Positions 46,386 to 57,566 of a DNA stretch of 64,000 nucleotides are shown piece after piece. A program made the position numbers and the translations under genes. This DNA is from Trametes villosa. Its lineage: Eukaryota > Basidiomycota > Agaricomycetes > Polyporales > Polyporaceae. The first letter of the stretch is position 1, and each line of letters begins with the position of its first letter. The stretch covers positions 3,248,001 to 3,312,000 of the forward strand of contig PUDQ02000001.1 in NCBI GenBank assembly GCA_002964805.2. The letters are read 5' to 3'. The notes under the pieces are model-generated. The model was not told the DNA's origin. It ran no database searches and was given only the letters and a program-made list of their open reading frames with translations.

Positions 46386-47330
46386 CTACTTCTTTTTCTT
46401 CTTTGTGCCACGAGATCCTGCTGTTGAACCGCCTCGTCCCCTGGCACTTCCAGATCCTCGCCTTGACCCTCTTGTGCCTTTCCGAGGTTGCTTTGAGGCG
46501 ATGGAGGCGGCTAGGATAGACAGAACATGTTCAGCATGTCGGAAGCCGCATACAGCCGGTTAAACGCACCTGGAGAATGTCTTGGTTCCTCTTCTTCCTC
46601 TGCGTACTCCGTGCCAGCGTCGGTTCCAGTCGCGACGCTATCTCGTGGTGTTGGTGCGCTTTCATCACCGCTTTCTTGCGTTAGCGCACTGCTGTCGCTG
46701 TCACCGCCTACCAAACCGGCCATGTGCTTGAGCTTGCTCTTGCCTTTGCGGCCGCCCCGCCCCGACTTGGTGGGTGCTACTGGGGAAGGCGCAGGGGAAG
46801 AGGAGGGAAGCGAAACCGAGGCCCGCATACGGCGCTCAGAAATGAGCGTCTCGAACGTCTCGTCGTGTGGCAGGGTATATTCGTGTCGGAAGAAAGGGTG
46901 CATGGATAGGTTGTCCGAAGGAGACGGTGACCGCACAGGCAGCGGCGGGGTGCTTGCAGGGCTCGAGCCGGGTAAGTCGTAGCCGTCCTGTTCCTGCAGA
47001 GCGAACCGAGCGAGGTTCAAGAAGAGGCGGGCCGCAGCGCGTGAGCAAGGGCGGCGCGCGTGCGGACGCGCGCGGGGGACTCACGATGGTCTCGAGGATG
47101 TCGAGGTCGTAGCACGCGCGGAGCTTCGCCCAGAGGTCGTCGACGGACACGAGCGTGCCGGTGTCGCGACGGATCGCGTTGCGCATGGTGAGGACGTGGA
47201 AGTGGCGGTGGATGCCGACGGGGCGCGCGCGCATGAGCGAGCGGAAGAAGGCGATCTCGCCCTCGACGGTGTCAAGCCAGAGAGGCTCGAGCTCGGCCGT
47301 GTCGTCGTCGACCTCCATCTTGGCGGACAT
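46386..47330 (-). CDS. EAF7: NuA4 complex subunit EAF7 (MRGBP-like)
   Basis: EAF7 is a subunit of the NuA4 histone acetyltransferase module. Exons are 47330-47085, 46993-46570 and 46510-46386. Residues ~18-80 carry the family core TVEGEIAFFRSLMRARPVGI, HFHVLTMRNAIRRDTG and VDDLWAKLRACYDLDILE. The middle has the HEYTLPHDETFETLISERR block, followed by low-complexity Ser/Pro sequence, a GRGGRKGKSK nuclear-type basic stretch and an acidic patch. The C-terminus is RGTKKKKK. No part of the domain is missing. Confidence 0.9.
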
Positions 47331-49112
47331 GGTGAGGACAGGGAGGCAGGCAGGGAGAGGGAGAAGGCGAGAGCAGGGTCGCGGTGGCGCCGACTTTGCG
47401 ACGCGACCGCGCGCGTCCCATCCCGGCCCCTCCGGGCCGGTAAGCGGTGGCTGCTTCGAGACGCACGCGCGCGTCTCGTCCTCTTCGTCCCTCCATGATC
47501 ATCGTCTGTGGGTAGCTCGTCAACCTGTCGCATTATGATACCTGTCTCGTGGACAAGAATGGCATAGCATATGCACTCCCACACGGCGGTCTTGGTGGCA
47601 TTCCTTGCCTCTTTTCGGTACGTCTCGTCTCCAAGCTGTTTGCGAGGGTCCGATGCATTGCAATAGTGCCCATCGCCGGAAAGCAAAGGGGTTGGCTAAG
47701 GTACGTTTTTCAAGCAGTACTGTATATATACAGAGCTTCAACGCCCCCAGCTTAGACCCCCGCTAACCGTATAAGGACCGTCGCTTTACCTGTATCCTCC
47801 CCGATCAGACGGAAGGCCGCAGTTGCAGTGCTCCTGCCCCTGACCACTCGATTAAAAGCGAGGACGTACTCTGGACGGCATGTTGAGGCACGACGTGCTC
47901 CTCAAACGGCGTCAATGCAGTGACAATCCCCGGTCGGGGACTCGTCAGCAGTGCTCCCGACGGAGTGAAGGCAACCCAAACACCCGAATCCGTCTTTCCT
48001 CCGTCTATACACCGGTTTACAGCTATCAAGTGGTGACTAGCAAGAGGCTTGGGCAGACCCCGACTAAGCTTCTTGAAGTTTAGCCATGCCGCCCGGTGGT
48101 GGCAGTATCCCAGGCAAGATCAATATTCACCCCCGCGCGGCCAGTTTCGCGTGCTCTCTATATGCTTCTGCACTCCATAGCAAGGAAGACCACTTCCGAC
48201 TCTCTCAGTCTATGCATCTAATGCAAGGTCATCGTGAGTACATCAACAACTTCGATGCGCCTTCGGTCGAGGTCGAACTTAATGTGGCTGTACATGCTGT
48301 GTCCGACCCTGTGGTTGAACGTTCGACGGTAGATAGCGGCCTAGTGTGCAGATCCGGTTCCGGTACAGCTACACCCACATGCACATACTGATTCGAGTTC
48401 GCATCAGACCAAGGAATCTACCATAGTCGCCAGTGGCGATGGCGCCTTGGCCGGCATATGGACGCGCGTACAGGCGGCGAACGCTAGCGAGCGGCACATG
48501 TGCGCGCGTACAGGAGGAACGGACGGCTTCGTGACGCGTACAGCTCGGTGGGTCCCGATTGCCCCTGATGGCCAAGGCATAGCTCATCACCTGGACAGAG
48601 CCTGTGGGAGAGATACGCCCATTGTCGCCCTGACGTGTAGCAATGCCGTCTATGAGGGGATAGCCCTCCCGCCACGCGCAGTACATGCCGAGAACATCGG
48701 GTTCCAGGTCCCTTTACCCACTCGCTCCCATAGCAAGTTAAAGATGTCCTAGAGAAGGCTCTGAGAGGACAGAAATGCACAACGACCCCTCGTGCTGGCG
48801 TGGTACTCTTGTAAGTCTGGCTTCGACATCTGTGAACCATGTTCTGGCGATCAGACATTCAGGGACCAGGAGAGATTTGCGCAATTCCCAATGGAAGCAC
48901 AGTGACGTTGCCCTGCCGGCGGGGGAACCACACGCCGATCGCCTAGCTGCAATCGCCCAGCTGCGCCAGGGGTATTCTGCCCGTTCACCCGGCCGGCGAG
49001 TAAGACAGCTGTACATCATCCAATATCTGTGCAGACTCCAGCATCGGGATACTGAGACAGTCATGCAACAGTCAGTACCGCTGACCGCAGGCCAACTGAC
49101 GTTTGCCAGGGG
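47331..49112. other. Gene-poor stretch, nothing assigned
   Basis: About 1.8 kb. Small open frames (for example + 48086-48391 with an ATG, and - 48029-47805) lack any recognisable motif and no splice pattern ties them together. An AT-rich palindrome GTATATATAC lies at 47,721-47,730. I saw no homology to the repeat blocks elsewhere in the window. Confidence 0.4.
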
Positions 49113-49120
49113 TATATATA
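49113..49120 (+). promoter_or_regulatory. TATA box of the aldo/keto reductase gene
   Basis: TATATATA, 83 nt upstream of the ATG at 49203, followed by a CACC-repeat-rich leader (near 49,160-49,200). The position fits a fungal core promoter of an inducible gene. Confidence 0.55.
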
Positions 49121-49202
49121 CGTGGATGCTTGCATCGACGTCTGCAGCATTCAGCCCCAGCACCTCACAACCTCACCACACCACCACACCAACCAGAACA
49201 CG

Positions 49203-50727
49203 ATGTCCGTCTTCCCCACTCCTCAGGCCAAGACCAAGCTCGGCCGTGCCCGCCAGCTCTCCAGCGTCGCCGGCGTCCACGTGTCCCCGCTCTGCCTCGG
49301 CGGCATGAGCATCGGCGACCAGTGGGACAAGATCGGGTTCGGCGAGATGAGCAAGGAGAGTAGCTTCAAGCTGCTCGACGCGTTCTACGACGCCGGCGGC
49401 AACTTCGTCGACACAGCGAACAACTACCAGAACGGCACGTCGGAGCAGTTCATCGGCGAGTGGATGGAGAAGCGCGGCGTCCGCGATCAGATGGTCATTG
49501 CCACCAAGGTTTGTGCGCGCGCTGTAATGAAGTACATGAGGCTGACATTGAGATGGGAACAGTATTCGTCGCCGTTCGTGCTCCACAGGGAGGACATCAA
49601 GCAGAAGGTGAACTTCGTGGGCAACAACATGAAGTCTCTGCACATATCCTTGGAGCAATCCCTGAAGAACCTGCGGACCTCCTACATCGACATTCTCTAC
49701 GTCCACTGGGTACGCACACACGTTGCTGCTCCAGATTGTTACGCGTGTTTGCTCAACTTGCTCGTCGTAGTGGGACTGGAAGACCAGCATCGAGGAGGTC
49801 ATGAACGGCCTGCACAATCTCGTCGTCTCGGGCAAGGTGTTGTACCTCGTGAGTGATCTCTTAATCGCATCCCACCTCCCCAGCCAGCTGACTGCGACTA
49901 TTTTCAAGGGCATCTCTGACACCCCGGCATGGATCGTGTCCCAAGCCAACACGTACGCCCGCCTGCACGGCAAGACGCCGTTCGCCGTCTACCAGGGCGC
50001 GTGGAGCGTCATGCAGCGCGACCTGGAGCGCGAGATCATCCCGATGTGCAGGGCGCACGGCATGGCCATCGCACCCTGGAACGTGCTTGCTGGCGGGAAG
50101 ATCCGCACGGACGCGGAGGAGGCCCGCCGCCGCGAGACCGGCGAGAAGGGTACGCTCAACTGCTGGCCTCATTTGTCTCTCCTCGCGACTGACATATGCA
50201 TCGAACCCAGGACGCGCCACCGTATTCACAGGTACGGAGTGGCAGCGCAACGAGAATGAGAAGAAGGTCTGCAAGGTCCTCGAGGAAGTTGCGGGCGCCG
50301 TCGGCGTGTCCAGCATCCAGGCCGGTCAGCAAAGCCCTTCATACACCTCTTCGAGCGATATGCTGACACCCCCGCGTCCATGCAGTCGCTATTGCGTATG
50401 TGATGCAGAAGGTCCCGTACGTCTTCCCGATCATAGGCGGGCGCAAGGTCGAGCACTTGGAGGCGAACATCCAGGCGCTCGACGTCGTGCTCACCGAGGA
50501 GCACATCAAGAAGATCGAAGGCGCCTCGTCCTTCGACCTCGGGTTCCCCACGGGCTTCATCGTACGTGATCTCTACGTAGTGACAAATCGCTGCATGGTA
50601 TGCGTGGCTGACGTGGTGAACGTAACAGGGCGACGGGACGCAGTACGGCCAGTGGGGCTTCCCGTGGGTCAGCCAGGTCGACCAGTGGCCTGTGCCGCAG
50701 GCCATCCGCCCGCAGGCCAATCAATGA
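49203..50727 (+). CDS. Aldo/keto reductase, aryl-alcohol dehydrogenase type
   Basis: A NADPH-dependent reductase related to fungal aryl-alcohol dehydrogenases and norsolorinic acid reductase-like enzymes. The ATG at 49203 follows a CACAACCTCAC leader. The catalytic tetrad appears as Asp and Tyr in [16 protein letters not shown], Lys in MVIATK and His in DILYVHW. Later motifs are [40 protein letters not shown], and near the end [18 protein letters not shown] for the NADP phosphate. The stop is TGA 50725-50727. Six introns were followed. The substrate cannot be told; in wood-decay fungi such enzymes act on aromatic aldehydes. Confidence 0.88.
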
Positions 50728-51145
50728 GGAGATGGTCGTCGGTGATGCAAAGACACCTATCACAAAGCTAGAGAACTCGGCATCCTGTACACCGCTCGGT
50801 ATCCCAACTCAATCGTTGTTGAACGGCTCTATGATCGTGGTGTGTTTTCGTATACGCATGGAACCGCGCAAACCCTGCGGCACGGAAAGGCTTGGGAAGC
50901 TCGAACTGGCGATATATGTATAGCGGATCGTGGTCGAGTGGCAACCGCTGATACTTCAGGTTGGCACGTCCGCCGGCGGGATCAACAATATGGTCGAAGT
51001 TCGATCTGTCTATTCGGCCGCGGTGGTGGCTTGGGGGCCCCGGCCTGTTCTGATCGGAGAGGCTGGCGATCCAGAGGGTCTGTTCGGTTATGCCTTTGAC
51101 TGTCCAGTGACAATGCATGATCGAACGCCGTTGCAAACAATGCCC

Positions 51146-51428
51146 ATGTCAGCCTCCCCCCAGCCTCCCGCCGCCTGGGCATAAGTACCGGGTCGCGGCC
51201 ACGTCCGCTCCTCATTCCCGCCTTCCACCCTCTGAGACCGAAGATGGGTGGTACATTCTACAAGACGACGGGTCTTATCGTCCAGCAAGAGGACGAACAT
51301 AAAGGTGCGTCCCGAGGGAGGAGCTCCGGCTCTGACGCATACCTTTTCGTGGTCCTCGGGATAAGTACCCCTTGCGCGCGGCCTCCTGGGCAGCGCGCAG
51401 GCGGGGAAACCAAAATGCGTTTTCTTTT
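51146..51428 (-). repeat. Core repeat unit, copy C
   Basis: Reverse-oriented ~285-bp copy. It is recognisable by CTCCCTCGGGACGCACC, the CGATAAGACCCGTCGTCTTG stretch and the terminal GGGAGGCTGACAT. Flanks differ from the other three copies on both sides, which helps define the unit ends. Confidence 0.7.
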
Positions 51429-52167
51429 TGCTACGCTTCCGGGGGATGGGATGCCTCTGGGGTTTCGTCATGTTTGGTGCCATGATAATGAAGAGGTGCT
51501 TCGTTCGGTACATGAATGCTGTAGCGACTTATCCAATGCACGACTCTGGTTCATGTCGAACATACCGTGGCATAACACTCCCCATCGCATTCCTGTCTCG
51601 ACTGCCCTAATAACCACGGGGCGATTTGCTGGTGCAACTCGAAAGCTATTCCGGAGTGATGCAACGGGCGACGCACGGTAGAAGTGTATAGGTGATCGTT
51701 CTCCCCCTACTCGAATAGATCATATTGGTCTGCGTGTGGACTAGATAGGAGTAGCGTGCTCCTTGAAGCGGGATGCGCTAGGGATGCGCAAGTGTTAGAC
51801 AGCATTTCCGCTGGTGAACCGTGGAGAAGCAGACATACCTGTGACTGAGGCCAGTGCGTGTTTAAACATTTAACGGCTGTAGCCGCTTGTTTCCCGTGCT
51901 GTGATATGTGCATGGCATCTTCCGAATCAACCGACGATTGGAACACGCCAGGGACTACCAACCGCAGGGTACGTCGACACCGCTGGGTCCCTACCAGCCG
52001 TGGCCGCGGCCGTAAGCCGGCGGAGAGTGCGCAAGTACCGGCAGCGCGATCGTGGTTAGAAGCAGCGGCGGAAATGCTTGTTCGGCCGCGACGAGATCCC
52101 GAGACGGAGAGGTTGACAGTCCCGAGGTTCTGTGACGCGGCCGAGCTCGGTCGACCGCTGCAGAGGA

Positions 52168-52458
52168 CGTCAGCCTCCTGCCAGCCTCCCGCCACCCATG
52201 GGATAAGTACTGTGTCAGAGCGACCTCCGCTCCTCATTCCCGACTTCCACCCTCTGAGACCGAAGATGGGTGGTCCATTCTACAAGACGCCGGGTCTTAT
52301 CGTCCAGCAAGCGGACGAACATACAAGGTGCGTCCCGGGGGAGGGGCTCCGGCCCTGACGCATACCTTTTCGTGGTCCTCGGGATAAGTACCCTCTGCAC
52401 GCGGCCTCCCTTCGGGGTGCCGCGCGCGGGTGGGGAAACCAAAATGCGTTTTCTTTTA
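52168..52458 (-). repeat. Core repeat unit, copy D
   Basis: Reverse-oriented ~290-bp copy. It is the only copy that shares flanks with both others: its upstream flank with copy B and its downstream tail with copy A. It lies about 1.03 kb upstream of copy C in the reading direction of the block. Confidence 0.72.
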
Positions 52459-53620
52459 TCTGGTCTTGGGGTCGCGCTGATCATGATACGCTACGCACTC
52501 TTGTCTTTCGATAGCGGTTCAAGTATGCTTGTGTATATTCCCTGTATATTTCTGCTTGCTTGCGTCAATAACGAACCGATACCGGGTGTGCCTCGTGACG
52601 TACCAGGGGCTTTGCGTACAGTGGCAGCGGATCGAACCGCTCTTGTTACACACGCCGCGTTCACTTCAAGCGCACACGACAACAGCGTGTATCAATTGAC
52701 AAGGTGCGGATATTCGAGAAGGGGCTCTAAGTATCGCTGGTACGCTGTCTTATGAAGGGAATCTGAGTTCCTGCGAGCGCACGAAGACATGGCCGATGAT
52801 GTCCCACGCACGTAGCAATGGAGGGTGCATCTCGCTATCCCCAGCGCCTTATGGATTGCAATATGAAGACGTCCGTTGACCCGGATTGGCTGCGAGTATG
52901 GGTGGCCGGAATCCGTCAGCCGCGCGCAGAGCGGGTCCTGGCCATCCTCAGCTCACAACTGTGAAGCGTATGTTGCGCGTCATCCGCAGATGAATGACAC
53001 AATGCCCTCAGAATTCTACCTCTCACCGTCGGAAAGCCAGGGCGTCCGCCCCAGAGGCGCTTTTGCGTCCGGTGACTGCGCCGCCGGAGCCCATGGGGTG
53101 CCCGCCACGCTGAAACGCGAAGCTGCGCCCCGCCTCTGTCCAAATGCGGTTTACCCGCCCCCCGCCAAGCTGGCCCCCCGCGCCGCACGCGGCTCCGGGG
53201 TGCGTCCTAGGCCATGTGCGCCCTCCGCACGCAAAATGGGGCAGGCACGGACGAGACTCGCGGAAGCATACAATAGCCTCGTGTCATCCCATCCGCCGCG
53301 TCCGCCGCCATGTGCGCCGGTCCCGAGCGCGTCCTGCATTCTATGGCGAACAGCCATGGTCCCTTGCTCCGGACGGGTCGATCGCCGCCGCCCTGGATAT
53401 TCAGGTGGGGCCTCCTGAAGCACACAGGCCGGATCGGGTGTACGAATGCCTCGAATTAGGTGTCTCCCCCTGAGTGTGTAACGTACTTTCGTTCTCCCGG
53501 CCCCGGGCGTCCTCGTCCCGGGTGGCGGGCACCGCTCGTCCGCGTCCACGCCCGGAACCGGCGCCCCGCCGTGCGCTCCACCCCCTACTCGGCACCGAGG
53601 AGGCGTGCATTCCCAGGGCC

Positions 53621-56095
53621 TCAGGCGTCGGTGATACAGCCCCTACTCGCGTCCTCGACGACCTTGACGTATTTGTAGAGCGTGCCTTGCGAGACCTTGA
53701 GCGGGTGCGGCGTCCAGGCCGCGCGCCGGCGCGCGAGCTCGTCCTCCGGCACACGCAGCTCGATCGTGTTCCTCACGGCGTCGACGGAGATGATGTCCCC
53801 GTCCTGGACGAGCGCGATCGGGCCGCCGACCTGCGCCTCAGGGACGACGTGCCCGATGCAGAAGCCGTGCGATCTGGCGGGCGCCGTGTCCATTCAGCGC
53901 GCGGGGGAAACGTAGTCGCGAATAGGGGGTCAGCGATTGACGGTGGTAAACGATAACCAAGGGTGAACGTACCCGCCGCTGAACCGGCCGTCCGTGAGAC
54001 ACGCCACGTCGTGACCGAGGCCGGCGCCCATGATCAGACTCGTCGGCTTCAGCATCTCGGGCATGCCTGCGTGGAGGATAGGAGAGCATTCGGTCAGTGG
54101 CCCGTGTTAACCGCACCGTCGCGGGACGTAATTGCCCCCGACGTAAAGTGCGTAGCGGACGCACCGGGACCACCCTTGGGGCCGAGGTAGCGGAGGACGA
54201 CGACGGTCTTCTCGCCCTTCTTGATCGAGCCGCTCTCGACAGCCTTGACGAACTCGTCCTCGCTGTCGAACGTCCGGGCCTTGCCGGTGAAGCCGAGGCC
54301 CTCCTTGCCGGTAATTTTCGCGACCGCGCCGCCGGGCGCGAGGTTGCCCTTCAGGATGCTGGACGAGGGCGCATCAGGGATGAGCAATTTTGCGCAGCGT
54401 GCGGGCGTCGGACGCGGAGGGGGAGAAGCTCTCACCGCAGGTGGCCCGTCTCCTTGATCGGCTGCTCGAGCGGGCGGATCACGTTCTGCCGGGAAAACTC
54501 GAGCTCGCCGTGCTCGTGCGTCCACCGATCCAGGTTCTCGCCAAGCGTGCGGCCTGTCACGGTCATGTTGTTCCCGTCGATCAGCTTATTCTTCAGCAGA
54601 TATGCCAGGATCTCTGTCACAGTCACAGAAGCCGTCAGTATCCCGGTGCAAACGGCTGGAAGCAGGGATATGCCATACTGGGGATACCGCCGAGCTTGTA
54701 GACGTCCTCCATGACGTACTTGCCGCTGGGCTTCAGATCCGCGATGAAAGGCGTGCGGTCCGAGACGGACTGGAAGTCGTCGATCGTCAGGTTGATGCCT
54801 ACCGAGTGCGCGATGGCAATGAGGTGCAGGACAGCATTTGTTGAACCACCGAGAATCATGGTCAAGACCTGGGCAAACCGTAAGACGGTCGTTTCGCAGC
54901 GGACACGCAGCAGACCCACCATAGCGTTTTCAAAGGCGGAACGCGTCATGATATCGCGCGGGAGGATGTTCTTCTCCAGGAGATTCCGCATGGCCGCACC
55001 CGCCGACTGGCACTCTGCAATCTTCTCCGGATATTCCGCAGGGAACGATGAGGAGCCGGTGAGCGTCATGCCCATCGCTTCCGCCGCGCTGGCCATGGTG
55101 TTCGCCGTGTACATCTGCAGCAAAGCTCTCAGCTATGTCGCTATGAACCTATGCGCTTTCACTCACACCACCGCACGCGCCAGGACCAGGACATGCGTGC
55201 CGCACGGTGTTGTAGCGGAACTTCTCAGCCTCCTGAGTTTTACCGTCCTCCAGGTACTTGCCGTACGACTGGAACGCGGAGACGATGTCCAGCTGCGGTG
55301 CGCCCTCGCACGAGCCGGGACGGATGGTACCGCCGTAAATCATGAAGCCTGGCCTGTTCAGCCGTCCCACTGTGATCCGACGTCAGGGAACTGAGAAGGG
55401 GAGCGCATATATTCACGGAACGCACAGGCCATGAGCACACCGGGCATATTCTTGTCGCACCCGGGGATGGTGACCATGCCGTCCAGCCAGTGACCTCCAG
55501 CAGCGGTCTCCACCTGGTCCGCGATGAGGTCGCGAGACTGCAGGGAGTACGTCATTCCCTTCGTCCCCATACTGATTCCGTCACTGTATGGCACGCGTGT
55601 ATTCATCAAGCATGCGCGTGTACTCCGAAACAAAGCTGCACGCACCTGACGCCGACGACACCAAACTGGTAGCCAATCAAGCCGGCTTCGTACAGGGAAT
55701 TCCGGACATGCTGTCCGAGCCCCAGCAAGTGCTTGTTACATCTGCACGCGTGTGAGCGGGAGCGCAAGACGCAAAAGTGCACACGTACGGGTTTCCCTCA
55801 TACCTTCGTGCAGCCAGTCAGTTAACGCGTCCGAGGCCGCCAGCGCACGTGTCACTCACCATATGCTCGCCACGCCGACCATCGCCTTCTCGAAGTCCTC
55901 GTCCGTGCGGATGCCGTCCGTGTCGTACAGCATCGCCTGGCTCGCGCCCTGGTCCTTCGGTTTCGTGATCGTCCGGCTGTACCGGTTCATGATGGGCTTC
56001 TCGCTGCATGCCGGCGCGGACGTCGAGAGCAGCCTGCGCGTGCTCCGCCTGAGCACCGCGCGCGCGGGGAGGGCAGCAGCGTTCCAAGAGTGCAT
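53621..56095 (-). CDS. ILV3: Dihydroxy-acid dehydratase, mitochondrial
   Basis: Dehydrates 2,3-dihydroxy-3-methylbutanoate and its isoleucine counterpart in branched-chain amino acid synthesis, in mitochondria, with an Fe-S cluster. The ATG at 56095 gives a presequence ([20 protein letters not shown], then RLLSTSA). Next comes [19 protein letters not shown] core sequence, starting NRYSRT. A 15-nt microexon (55803-55789) links to a segment containing [16 protein letters not shown]. Signatures seen are [37 protein letters not shown], and [18 protein letters not shown] near the end. The stop is at 53623-53621. At least eight introns of about 50-60 nt. The gene appears intact. Confidence 0.94.
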
Positions 56096-56167
56096 GATAG
56101 CAGGCCGGCGGCAGGGACTCTGAGCTCAGGTCGCAGACAGCAGCAGCACTGGCGTCGGCGCGTGCTC

Positions 56168-56202
56168 GAGTCAATCGCTCGAAACGGACGAGTCACCATT
56201 GG
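56168..56202 (-). promoter_or_regulatory. Paired TGACTC elements and CCAAT box upstream of ILV3
   Basis: On the - strand TGACTCG occurs twice, with TGACTC cores at 56195-56190 and 56173-56168 (22 bp apart, about two helical turns), followed upstream by GCCAATGG with the CCAAT core at 56202-56198. TGACTC is the binding core of the amino-acid starvation activator Gcn4/CpcA/Cpc1. They lie about 70-110 bp before the ILV3 ATG, a proper promoter position. Binding is inferred. Confidence 0.6.
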
Positions 56203-57566
56203 CTGTGACACGGGGCACGTGCGCGTGACGCCTTCCGCAACAGGCAGGAGCACGCGGGCTGCACTGCTTCGGCGCTAGGGGGAGATCTGCCCGCGACATC
56301 CGTGATCTCGATGGCGCCCTCGGTCAAGTCAAATTCGCGCTGGACCCTGAGCACTCCAAACGCACCCAGCCCCTCTCGAACATTGTTCGTCTTGTGCGAC
56401 GTCCTCCGGAGTCCTTGTGCACTACAATACCTCAACAGCAGTACCTACACCGAGCGAGCGCGCACAGCTCGGCTCAAAGAAGTCGCGCCGATATCAGCGT
56501 CCCAAGCGGTTCCCACGATCCAGATCGAGATAGCGTTCTGAGCAAACCGGGCGATGAGCCCCAAAAGTTTAGGACCCGACCGCGCTGATCGAGCCTATCG
56601 GAACACGCGCCGGTGACAGTGACCATGTGCGTTTCTACCCAAAACACGCCACCTCCGTAGCCAATTTTCCTTCCCAAGAAGAGTGGCGTCCTGGCTGCTG
56701 CCCCAGCGCGCGCGGGCTGCACAGGAGCGGCTCGCGTGCGCGCCGCCGCAGCGCCGAAGCTACCGGCACCGCGGCGCAGCATGCACAAAAGCAGCCTCGA
56801 GCGGGGCGGGGCGAAGCGTATTGCCCGTCACGCCGATCGTGTTTCGGGTTCGGCGGGCCCAGTGTGACCGTGACTCTTTCTTGCAGCGCGCGCGAGGCCG
56901 AGTATGCAGATCATCGCGCTGTGGTGAATTTCCACCCCGACAAATCAGCGTCCCTGTGCAGTGTGATGACAACCGCGCCCCCTCCAGCCCGCCGGGCGCG
57001 TGCAGCCACTGACGACAGTGCGCGCGCTGCCCAGCCGTTCGATAGCGACCTGCAGCGTGCCGTCGGCGGAGGCGGGGGGCGCGCCGTTGCAATAACGACG
57101 GCGGAGCGGGCTTCCTGAGTGTCGGCGTCGGAGTGTGGCTGACATCGATCGTTTCTTGACCGCATCCCCGTATGCCAGCGCTTGTGGGTACCGCGATCTG
57201 GAAAGGCTGCTATGCACCTCGGCTCTCGCCCGGCGCGTCGCTCGAGGGCTGGCTGACGATTCGTGCCCGCCCCCTGGCCTCTCCAGCGGAAGCAAACTCT
57301 CTCGGGTCGACCTTTTCAGCGGGCAAGAGCCCTGGGCGCCGACATAGCGAGCGTCGATCTCCCGCCCCTCTTTCTTTTTGACAGACGGACTCACCCCAGA
57401 CCTCAAGTGCTCGCTCCCCCCGCGATATACGCCTGCAGCATATGGGCTCTCTATTCCGCGCCGCCACCACCACCGCTCCTGCTCTGCGCAACCGCAACTT
57501 CTGGAGCCGTCGCCATCAGCCGCAGATAGCCACGGGCGAGGGCCACGTTACTACAGTGACGCGGGC
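56203..57566. other. Long GC-rich spacer between ILV3 and the Zn2Cys6 gene
   Basis: About 1.36 kb between divergent genes. The sequence is strongly GC- and CpG-rich in 56.7-57.3 kb, which opens long chance frames on both strands. The ATG at 57442 could begin an unannotated upstream exon or short upstream ORF of the zinc-finger gene, but I could not join it in frame. Confidence 0.4.

Larger units (their letters stand above)
51146..53230 (-). repeat. Repeat block 2: inverted counterpart of block 1
   Basis: Read on the - strand it contains, in order: a segment (53,230-52,800) matching 5.99-6.34 kb, a segment (52,640-52,460) matching 6.40-6.58 kb, core copy D (52,458-52,168), a tail (52,167-51,945) matching 5.79-6.05 kb, a hairpin-derived stretch near 51,725-51,686, and core copy C (51,428-51,146). 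The two blocks therefore share a multi-part architecture, not just the core. No intact gene was found between the aldo/keto reductase and ILV3 stops. Confidence 0.75.

Noticed and set aside
52600..52640. GGATCGAACCGCTC as a tRNA T-arm
   Set aside because: No matching anticodon or acceptor arms around it; it is part of the repeat segment that also occurs at 6.4 kb in diverged form.
57378..57566. Upstream extension of the zinc-cluster gene (start at 57378)
   Set aside because: The frame is open but begins with TTG, not ATG. The first in-frame ATG is at 57567; I found no intron joining the ATG at 57442 to it.
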